From: Flavipsychrobacter stenotrophus
GTDB lineage: Bacteria; Bacteroidota; Bacteroidia; Chitinophagales; Chitinophagaceae
DNA length: 5,128 bases
Reading direction: 5' to 3'
NCBI GenBank assembly: GCA_947372365.1
Contig: CANBTK010000218.1
Location: 1 to 5,128, forward strand
Positions 1 to 5,128 of the stretch are shown in pieces (positions within the stretch are counted from its first letter, which is position 1; each line of letters opens with the position of its first letter). Below the pieces are notes generated by a model, which was not told the DNA's origin, made no database searches, and worked only from the letters and a program-made list of their open reading frames with translations. The translations under genes were made by a program, and so were the position numbers.

Positions 1-1127
1 GTGCCGCAAGATGTTGCGATTGTATAGGATATAGTAACAGCCCCTGCACTAACACCAGTAACAACGCCGGATGTGTTAACTGAGGCAATGCCTGAGTTAC
101 TGCTGCTCCAGGTCCCGCCCGTTGCTGTGTCAGCCAGGGTAATAACAGAACCCACACAAACTGTATTAGGGCCGGTAATAGTACCAGCGCCACTTGGGGT
201 TGTACCCACTGTAATTGCTTTTATGGCTGTGGTTGTACCGCAACTATTGGTTTTTGTAAATGTAATGGTGGCACTGCCAGAGGCTACGCCAGTTACCACG
301 CCGGTTGTACTGCCTACCGAAGCTACTGCGGCATTGCTGGTGCTCCATGTGCCTGTTGTTGCCGTATCGACCAGGGTTATTGTTGTGCCAGTACAAACGA
401 ACGATGCACCTGAAATGGCACTAACCACAGGCAGTGGGTTTACATTAATCATTTGGGTGTCTATAGCGGTGCCGCATGCACCCGATACTGTGTAGGTGAT
501 TATTGCAGAACCTGTAGTTACACCGGTAACAACCCCTGAGGAGTTAACTGAAGCTATAGCTGGTGTCCCGCTGCTCCAACCGCCGCCTGAAGTGGTATTG
601 CTGAGCGTAATTATAGAACCAATACAAACCGCAGCCGGGCCAGTAATAGCACCCGCACTAGGCGTTGAGGTAACTGTTATTGACTGAGTGTCTACAGCAC
701 TGCCGCATGTGTTCGTGATGGTATATGAGATTATAGTTGTACCCGCTGCTATTGGTATTATTGTACCAGTTGAGGTAACGCTCGCTACACCGGGCACAGT
801 ACTAGACCATGTTCCTCCAGTAGTGGCGTTGGTCAACGTGGAAGATGAACCAATACAAATACTATTGACACCTACAATTGTGCCGGCACTAGGATGCGGC
901 TTTACAAAAATAGTTTTGAGTACAGATGTGGTCCCACACGTATTAGTGGACGTATATTTAATTGTATCCAGCCCTGTTGTTATGCCGGTTACGACACCAG
1001 TAGTGCTAACGGTAGCTATTGACAAAAAGACACTGCTCCACACACCGGTCGTAGCCGTATCTGTAAATGTTGTAGATGAACCCTGGCAAACAGAATCGGC
1101 TCCTGTTATTGCACTTACTACAGGGGT
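1..1127 (-). repeat. Tandem Big_2-like Ig domain array (at least five units)
   Basis: Units lie at about 1127-897, 896-666, 665-435, 434-198 and 197-1 (the last cut by the edge), read on the minus strand. Their period is 77, 77, 77 and 79 residues, or 231-237 bp. Every unit has V/I-C-x-G near its start, a Trp exactly 16 residues after that Cys in a G-x-W-S-S/T context, an A-S/T-V ... G-V-V-T-G core typical of Big_2 domains (weaker in unit 2), and C-G-T/S near the end. First-Cys positions are residues 486, 563, 640, 717 and 796; second-Cys positions are 536, 613, 690, 768 and 846. More units probably follow beyond the left edge. Confidence 0.85.
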
Positions 1128-2543
1128 AGAACTTACCGTAACCCTGATTTTAGTATACCGGGTGGTAATACCATCGGATATCTGAACAGTGAAAGAGTCG
1201 AGCCCGGAATAGCCTACAGTTGGTGCATATGACATGCCGGTTGGCGTAATCAAACCTCCGGTAGAAGTTGTAGTATAGCTAACTGTGGCTGTACCGTGCA
1301 GCGGGCTTACAAATAACGTCCATGTTTCTGTTTGGCCAGCGTCAGTATCAACAATCTGTAACAAGTTATTAATTACTGTAGCCCCTGAATTCTGGCAAAC
1401 TGTGAGCAACTGTGTTTCGCCACCTACGAATGTGGGTATGTGGTTCGACGTAATTTTACGCACACGGTTGCTATTGATATCTGTAATTAACAAGTCACCA
1501 TTTGCATCATACCTCACATCTTGTGGGTAATTGATGCCCGCAGCGGTTGCAGGCCCATTATCACCACTGTATGCAGTAGCGCCACTTCCTGCCACTGTAG
1601 TCAACAGTCCAGAAGAATTGACCATGCGTACCCTGTAATTGATCGCATCACAGAAAACCAGGTTGCCACTGGCATTTTTTGTCAACCCGGCAGGAAACCT
1701 TATTGACGCTGCTGTGGCAGGAGTTCCGTCAGCCGAATATCCCGTTGCGCCAGTACCAACTACGGTAGAGATTGTCCCTGATGCATTTACTGCCCTAATT
1801 TTTTGGTTGCCATTGTCAGATATGTACAGCGTATTAGATGCGTCCATGTAAATGCAATTGGGGCTACTCAACAATGCATTTGTCGCTGGGCCGCCATCAC
1901 CCGATGAACCTGCACCACCTGTTCCTGCATAGGTGTTAATATTACCCGTGGCGATACTGATAACCCGCACCTTATTCCCGACCCTTTCACATATATATAA
2001 ATTGCCAGTAGCGTCGAGGGCTATCCCGTATGGTGAATTAAGCGTTGCCCCGGTAGCTGCGCTACCATCTCCTGTAGACGAGGCAGTGCCATTGCCACAA
2101 ATTGTTGTTATAACTGAGCCAATAATAGCCCGTACCCTGTTATTGCCTTCATCGCAGAAAAATATATTGCCAGTAGCGTCAATTGCAATCCCCAAAGGTG
2201 TGTTGAGTTGCGCAGAGACAGCTGCACCGCCATCGCCACTAAAACCTGCGCTACCTGTGCCGGCAATTGTTGATATTACACCTGCCGTTGTAATTTTTCT
2301 AATTACATGATTATCCCTGTCAGAAAAATAAATGTTGCCTGACGCATCTATACAAAGCTGGGCAGGATGGTTTGTCGTCGCAACTGTTGCCGGGCCCCCG
2401 TCGCCAGTGTAGGCAGCCGACCCGGTACCAGCATAGGTAGTGATCATCTGTGCACCAACCCTTTGGCTGGCAAAAACAGAAAGGATAGCAATAAAAAAGA
2501 GGGAATAAAGTTTACAGTTAGTTGTGTGGGTGAATCTCTTCAT
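1..2543 (-). CDS. Secreted NHL-repeat and tandem Ig-like domain surface protein (C-terminus outside window)
   Basis: The frame is open without a stop from the ATG at 2543 to the window edge: 847 codons plus two bases. Residues 1-31 form a signal peptide, with basic residues, a hydrophobic stretch LYSLFFIAILSVFA and a likely cut after VGA before Gln32. Residues 33-366 carry six NHL-type repeats marked by GDGGPAT-like loops at about 47, 103, 158, 215, 271 and 327. Residues 367-472 resemble a cadherin/Ig-like domain (motif GYSGLDSFTVQISDG, 444-458). From residue 473 onward there are five Big_2-like Ig domains, the last cut by the edge. NHL repeats usually fold as a propeller for binding or scaffolding, and Big_2 domains usually act as stalks or adhesion modules. 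From family knowledge I infer Sec export and then surface display or release by T9SS, but the sorting domain is not in view. No Shine-Dalgarno precedes the start; the leader is AT-rich, as is common in Bacteroidota. No enzymatic motif was seen, and the ligand is unknown. Confidence 0.93.
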   Translation of the reverse strand, partial: MKRFTHTTNCKLYSLFFIAILSVFASQRVGAQMITTYAGTGSAAYTGDGGPATVATTNHPAQLCIDASGNIYFSDRDNHVIRKITTAGVISTIAGTGSAGFSGDGGAAVSAQLNTPLGIAIDATGNIFFCDEGNNRVRAIIGSVITTICGNGTASSTGDGSAATGATLNSPYGIALDATGNLYICERVGNKVRVISIATGNINTYAGTGGAGSSGDGGPATNALLSSPNCIYMDASNTLYISDNGNQKIRAVNASGTISTVVGTGATGYSADGTPATAASIRFPAGLTKNASGNLVFCDAINYRVRMVNSSGLLTTVAGSGATAYSGDNGPATAAGINYPQDVRYDANGDLLITDINSNRVRKITSNHIPTFVGGETQLLTVCQNSGATVINNLLQIVDTDAGQTETWTLFVSPLHGTATVSYTTTSTGGLITPTGMSYAPTVGYSGLDSFTVQISDGITTRYTKIRVTVSSTPVVSAITGADSVCQGSSTTFTDTATTGVWSSVFLSIATVSTTGVVTGITTGLDTIKYTSTNTCGTTSVLKTIFVKPHPSAGTIVGVNSICIGSSSTLTNATTGGTWSSTVPGVASVTSTGTIIPIAAGTTIISYTITNTCGSAVDTQSITVTSTPSAGAITGPAAVCIGSIITLSNTTSGGGWSSGTPAIASVNSSGVVTGVTTGSAIITYTVSGACGTAIDTQMINVNPLPVVSAISGASFVCTGTTITLVDTATTGTWSTSNAAVASVGSTTGVVTGVASGSATITFTKTNSCGTTTAIKAITVGTTPSGAGTITGPNTVCVGSVITLADTATGGTWSSSNSGIASVNTSGVVTGVSAGAVTISYTIATSCG
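1128..1445 (-). other. Cadherin/Ig-like linker domain between propeller and Ig array
   Basis: Residues 367-472 of the minus-strand protein lie between the NHL propeller and the Ig-like array and belong to neither repeat. The end of the domain, YAPTVGYSGLDSFTVQISDG (439-458), resembles the Y-x-P-x-x-G-Y-x-G-x-D-S-F motif of bacterial cadherin-like or Big_9/tandem-95-type domains in large adhesins. The first part has VCQNSG (382-387) and an IVDTDAGQ segment (397-404). The family call rests on this motif alone; a structural role as a stalk or calcium-stabilised module is an inference. Confidence 0.6.
1446..2447 (-). repeat. Six NHL repeats (predicted six-bladed beta-propeller)
   Basis: This covers residues 33-366 of the minus-strand protein. 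Each unit is about 56 residues. A YAGTG or IAGTG strand leads into a GDGGPAT-like loop, then a hydrophobic strand of the GIAIDATGNIFFCD type, then N-x-x-V/I-R. The loop motif recurs at intervals of 56, 55, 57, 56 and 56 residues. The loop of unit 5 is altered to ADGTPAT and that of unit 6 to GDNGPAT. Six units match the usual blade number of an NHL propeller. The DNA copies are clearly diverged, so this is protein-level rather than fresh DNA duplication. Confidence 0.88.
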
Positions 2544-2779
2544 TTTAGATAATTTTATCATATAAATTTATTGAATAGAGCTATGCGGCAATTTGCAGGT
2601 AAGGTACAAATAATATATAAAATCAACAAAAACTGATACACGAAATCGTCATTTTACGTTTGTTTGCAACAGGTGGTTAATATTTGGCCGTTTTGTCAAT
2701 ACGATGTGCTTCCATTTTGCCTTGTATAGGCGTATTACAGGGCTTTTGAAGGTTTTCTTAGGAAAAATGGAATAAATTT
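2544..2779. other. Divergent intergenic region
   Basis: This AT-rich stretch separates the start of the minus-strand NHL/Ig gene from the plus-strand small gene, so promoters for both directions should lie here. I see no RNA gene, no convincing hairpin terminator and no strong operator. AATACG (2698-2703) and CGTATT (2729-2734) form a six-base inverted repeat with a 25-base loop, which is too weak to call a regulator site. A three-codon frame, ATG GAA TAA (2767-2775), follows AGGAAAA but is too short to call a gene. Confidence 0.7.
2655..2662 (+). promoter_or_regulatory. Possible Bacteroidota -7 element (TACGTTTG)
   Basis: TACGTTTG fits the Bacteroidota sigma-A -7 consensus TAnnTTTG exactly and would place a transcript start near 2669, about 120 bases before the small gene. 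No clear TTTG -33 box lies at the usual distance upstream, so this is a weak candidate only. Confidence 0.2.
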
Positions 2780-2780
2780 G
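2773..2780 (+). promoter_or_regulatory. Possible Bacteroidota -7 element (TAAATTTG) at the start of the small gene
   Basis: TAAATTTG matches TAnnTTTG exactly, and its last base is the G of the candidate GTG start at 2780. A TTTG lies upstream at 2745-2748, but the 24-base spacer is longer than usual. If it works as a promoter, transcription would begin near 2786. That would rule out the GTG start and leave a nearly leaderless message for the ATG at 2792. A chance match in AT-rich DNA is quite possible. Confidence 0.2.
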
Positions 2781-2791
2781 TGCAAAAACTT

Positions 2792-3118
2792 ATGGATTGG
2801 CATCCGTTTACAAAAGAAGAGGCAATAGATGTATGTGATGATTTTGAAGATTTGATTGGTACAAAATTCCACAGCGACGAGCTAGGCTTATTAAAAATTG
2901 ATAATGTTGCAATAGGCCCGTTTAGCGAGGAAGATAGTAAGCTTTTTGCTGATAACTATATTCGCACCAGGGATATTAGCGAGGCCCTTGGGTTTTATGA
3001 GGGCAATGATTTTGATATTTTTGTTTTTGCTTACCCTGTCGATGATAAAGAAGAAATTTGCTATATAAAAATAAGATTATTTGTTGAGGCGAATGGTGTA
3101 AATTATAAATTTCCATAG
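2792..3118 (+). CDS. Small acidic protein of unknown function
   Basis: I do not recognise this family. The product is 108 residues from the ATG at 2792, or 112 from an in-frame GTG at 2780; a stop at 2759 bounds the frame upstream. I prefer the ATG because GTG starts are less common and the extra four residues (MQKL) add no clear element. AGGAAAA at 2760-2766 is 13 bases from the GTG and 25 from the ATG, so it does not settle the start. Numbered from the GTG, the protein has a WHPF motif (7-10), a likely acidic helix with EEAIDVCDDFED (13-24), a middle segment PFSEEDSKLF, and a C-terminal half rich in predicted beta strands (FDIFVFAYPV, then ICYIKIRLFVEANGVNYKF). It has about 25 Asp/Glu against 11 Lys/Arg, no signal peptide and no membrane segment, so it is probably cytoplasmic. 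Its size and acidity are compatible with an immunity-type or other protein-binding role, but no toxin is visible nearby. It lies 86 bases before the FG-GAP gene on the same strand. Confidence 0.8.
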   Translation: MDWHPFTKEEAIDVCDDFEDLIGTKFHSDELGLLKIDNVAIGPFSEEDSKLFADNYIRTRDISEALGFYEGNDFDIFVFAYPVDDKEEICYIKIRLFVEANGVNYKFP

Positions 3119-3204
3119 TGTAATTCGTATTGCCTTTTCGGAATATATCGTATTGTTTTAAAACGTTCGCTTATTTGCTTAATTTCATCATTGAAAATAT
3201 TATT
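3119..3204 (+). other. Short intergenic gap between small gene and FG-GAP gene
   Basis: These 86 AT-rich bases hold the palindrome GTTTTAAAAC (3155-3164), which has no GC-rich stem and no following T-run, so it is not a convincing terminator. No TAnnTTTG promoter box or Shine-Dalgarno sequence is seen before the ATG at 3205. Read-through from the small gene is possible but not shown. Confidence 0.5.
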
Positions 3205-5128
3205 ATGAAACCTATAATAGCCCTCGCGCTTTCATTGCTGGTTTGTTCGCGTGCCAGTTCGCAAATGATGTACTACCCAGACAATAGCGTAAAAGTGTTT
3301 GCTGGTACCAGAGAGTTGACGCTTGCGTGGAGTGGGGGGTACGATAATCCTCAATTCAGTATGGGCGATTTGAATAACGATGGCTTGCAAGACCTTGTTA
3401 TATATGAACCTTATAAAGGTGTAAAGACTTTTATAAACAAAGGTACGCCGGGTAATCCCGATTACAGGTATGTGCCACAATATGAGCGGAATTTTCCGCC
3501 AGTATATAGCTACCTGATACTGGCTGACTATAACAGGGATCATATACCAGACCTCTTTCAGCGGGGGCTTGATGGGTTTGCAGTTTACAAGGGTTATTAC
3601 AATTCTTTTAATCAGCTTTGTTTTACGTTTTACCAGGACCTTTTTTACAGCAACGATGCCTCTGCCGGCGGGGCTGCAAATGCCTACTGCAATCCGGGCG
3701 ATATACCAGGCATAGTTGATGTGGACAATGACGGTGATATTGATTTTATTGCTTATAACATAGTGGGTGGAACCATTAATTATTTTAAAAACATGCAGGT
3801 AGAAAACGGCCTTCCTGTAGATAGCATTCATATTAATTTAAAAGATAGGTGCTGGGGTAAAGTATATCAGGGCTTCGACCGTACCCATATGTTGAATTAT
3901 GTATGTAATAATTCGGGGCTGAAGCAAGCACTGGATACAGCTGCCGGAAAAAAAACACATTCCGGGAATACTCCATGTTTGTTTGACTGGGATATGGATG
4001 GTGATTACGATTACCTGGATGGCAGTGTATCATTTAATGAAATGACATTTCTGAAAAATGGGCGGATAGAATATGGGGGGCATGACAGTATGGTATTGCA
4101 GGATACCATGTGGCAGGCTGGCGGCAAACGTATCTCAATACCTACCTGGCCGGCTGCCTTTAATGTAGATATTGACCAGGATGGCAAAAAGGACTTGCTG
4201 ATTTCGCCGAACCTCGGTAATGCATCTGAGAATTACAAATGCATCTGGTTTTATAAAAACTTATCAACTACCGGGTCGCCCAATTGGCAGTTCCAGTCAG
4301 ATTCGTTTCTTACCGACAGAACTATAGACATAGGGACAGGCGCTTACCCAATGCTGTTTGACTACAACATGGATGGCAAGCCTGATTTATTTATTGGTTC
4401 CGACGGTTACAGGCAGGCAAGTGGGCTGCTGAGGAGCCACATTTCCTATTATAAAAATACAAGTACTACCGGAAGCCCATCATTTACGCTGCAAACGAGT
4501 GATTTTTTGAAGATGGACACCTTTGGCTTCCAGGGTGCTGCACCAGCATTTGGCGACATAGACAATGATGGCAAGGCGGATATGGTGATAGGGCATGCAG
4601 ATGGCTCGCTTACCTACTATAAAAATATGGCTGCTACAGCTACCGCGCAACCCGTTTGGCAGCCTGCTCAGGTTAACCTTACCGATAATACAGGCACTGC
4701 TATTAATGTTGATGGCCATGCAGCCCCTTTTATTTATGATATAGATAAAGATGGTAAAATGGACCTAGTTATAGGTAACCTATACGGCACCATACAATAC
4801 TACCAGAATGTAAGCACGGCCCCGGGCACAATAAGTTTAAAGCTAATTAACCCGAGCCTGGGCCAGGCCAAAGCCGACCCTGCTCAGGTTTTTGGTTGCT
4901 TCAGTACGCCGTTCATAGGGAAAATTGATGCTACAGGTAAAGATTACCTATTGGTTGGTAGCAATTCTGGTAGCCTTTATCGTTTTGATAGTGTTAGTTG
5001 CGGTGATACCACAGTGGCATACCCAATGATTGATTCTCAGTATTCTTACATTGATTCCGCCTACCTTTTATATACCCATGCCGGCAGCTATGCAGGGGTT
5101 TATTCTGGTTTGCGCAGTGCCCCAACTG
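3205..5128 (+). CDS. Secreted FG-GAP/VCBS repeat protein (C-terminus outside window)
   Basis: The frame is open from the ATG at 3205 to the right edge: 641 codons plus one base. Residues 1-19 are a signal peptide (IIALALSLLVC core, likely cut before Gln20). Cys14 follows LLV, which does not fit a lipobox, so a lipoprotein is unlikely. The mature part holds eight D-x-[DN]-x-D-x-x-x-D calcium-binding loops of the FG-GAP/VCBS type, followed by IDFIAY-, DLLIS- or DLFIG-like strands and by YYKN or YFKN strands, as in beta-propellers of the integrin-alpha kind. The N-terminal segment (AWSGGYDNPQFSMGDLNNDG) and the segment IVDVDNDGDIDFIAY match what I remember of a Bacteroidota family of large secreted FG-GAP proteins that end in a T9SS type A sorting domain. 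The final residues, GVYSGLRSAPT, are where that family usually begins another repeat, so the missing part probably holds more propeller and the sorting domain. The role is probably surface binding or adhesion; no catalytic motif is seen. The start has no Shine-Dalgarno. Confidence 0.93.
   Translation, partial: MKPIIALALSLLVCSRASSQMMYYPDNSVKVFAGTRELTLAWSGGYDNPQFSMGDLNNDGLQDLVIYEPYKGVKTFINKGTPGNPDYRYVPQYERNFPPVYSYLILADYNRDHIPDLFQRGLDGFAVYKGYYNSFNQLCFTFYQDLFYSNDASAGGAANAYCNPGDIPGIVDVDNDGDIDFIAYNIVGGTINYFKNMQVENGLPVDSIHINLKDRCWGKVYQGFDRTHMLNYVCNNSGLKQALDTAAGKKTHSGNTPCLFDWDMDGDYDYLDGSVSFNEMTFLKNGRIEYGGHDSMVLQDTMWQAGGKRISIPTWPAAFNVDIDQDGKKDLLISPNLGNASENYKCIWFYKNLSTTGSPNWQFQSDSFLTDRTIDIGTGAYPMLFDYNMDGKPDLFIGSDGYRQASGLLRSHISYYKNTSTTGSPSFTLQTSDFLKMDTFGFQGAAPAFGDIDNDGKADMVIGHADGSLTYYKNMAATATAQPVWQPAQVNLTDNTGTAINVDGHAAPFIYDIDKDGKMDLVIGNLYGTIQYYQNVSTAPGTISLKLINPSLGQAKADPAQVFGCFSTPFIGKIDATGKDYLLVGSNSGSLYRFDSVSCGDTTVAYPMIDSQYSYIDSAYLLYTHAGSYAGVYSGLRSAPT
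3367..4764 (+). repeat. Eight FG-GAP/VCBS Asp-rich calcium-binding motifs
   Basis: The first Asp of each loop falls at residues 55 (DLNNDGLQD), 108 (DYNRDHIPD), 172 (DVDNDGDID), 261 (DWDMDGDYD), 322 (DIDQDGKKD), 386 (DYNMDGKPD), 451 (DIDNDGKAD) and 512 (DIDKDGKMD). The spacings are 53, 64, 89, 61, 64, 65 and 61 residues, so one blade is about 61-65 residues. The 89-residue step marks an insertion before motif 4. Motif 2 has His where the conserved Gly normally sits. A degenerate ninth copy, IDATGKDYLLVGS (574-586), keeps the strand but has lost the Asp ladder. Confidence 0.88.

Noticed and set aside
1..1127. Regular 231-bp repeats considered as a CRISPR array or other non-coding satellite
   Set aside because: The units have no identical short repeats or unique spacers, and they keep an open reading frame with Ig-domain residues in register.
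73..1185. Series of plus-strand open frames (73-495, 496-687, 688-1185) with Val/Thr/Pro/Ala-rich translations
   Set aside because: They are antisense to the Ig-like array. Their low-complexity, repeating composition is the reverse complement of Thr/Gly/Ser/Val codons, and the minus-strand frame has a signal peptide and recognisable domains throughout.
1285..2552. Plus-strand open frames at 1285-1530, 1521-1706, 1639-1851, 1933-2310 and 2367-2552
   Set aside because: All lie antisense within the NHL and cadherin-like part of the minus-strand gene; none has a domain, signal peptide or plausible start.
2607..2615. Possible -7 box (minus strand, TA-N3-TTTG) for the NHL/Ig gene
   Set aside because: The spacing between TA and TTTG is three bases rather than two, and the nearest TTTG upstream (2630-2627) is only 11 bases away, too close for a -33 element.
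3155..3164. Palindrome GTTTTAAAAC as a terminator after the small gene
   Set aside because: It is only a 10-base AT-rich palindrome with no loop and no T-run after it; it is likely chance in AT-rich DNA.
3205..3264. FG-GAP protein as a lipoprotein through Cys14
   Set aside because: The residues before Cys14 are L-L-V, which lacks the small residue needed at -1 of a lipobox; ordinary signal peptidase cleavage before Gln20 fits better.
3232..4033. Minus-strand open frames at 3232-3831 (199 codons) and 3833-4033
   Set aside because: They are antisense to the FG-GAP gene, whose sense frame shows clear calcium-loop motifs across the same stretch. Their translations show no family features.
4480..4719. 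Minus-strand open frame of 79 codons
   Set aside because: It is a shadow of FG-GAP motif 7 and nearby strands on the plus strand.

Overview
The window looks like chromosomal DNA from a member of the Bacteroidota, most likely a Chitinophagia-type relative. The reasons are two very large modular secreted proteins of kinds common in gliding or type IX secretion (T9SS) bacteria, the absence of Shine-Dalgarno sites before the two large genes, AT-rich start regions, and moderate GC. No tRNA, rRNA, CRISPR array, insertion sequence, integrase or phage gene is visible.

Layout: positions 1-2543 are one long minus-strand reading frame that leaves the window at the left edge. It encodes a signal peptide, six NHL repeats (a predicted beta-propeller), a cadherin/Ig-like domain and at least five tandem Ig-like (Big_2-type) domains. 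Positions 2544-2779 are an AT-rich divergent intergenic region. Positions 2792-3118 (or from a GTG at 2780) hold a small, strongly acidic, probably cytoplasmic protein of unknown function on the plus strand. After a short AT-rich gap, positions 3205-5128 hold a second large secreted protein on the plus strand. It has a signal peptide and eight Asp-rich FG-GAP/VCBS calcium-binding motifs, and it runs off the right edge.

The two large proteins are probably exported by Sec and then carried to the surface by T9SS. That is inferred from family resemblance, because the C-terminal sorting domains would lie outside the window on both sides. The sequence does not show that the three genes act together. 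The large genes diverge, and only the small gene and the FG-GAP gene share a strand and could be co-transcribed.

I found no convincing new multi-gene system. The points most worth a second look are the unrecognised small acidic protein with its ambiguous start, the strictly spaced Cys-x15-Trp ... Cys signature repeated in every Ig-like domain, and the uneven, partly degenerate FG-GAP motif series.
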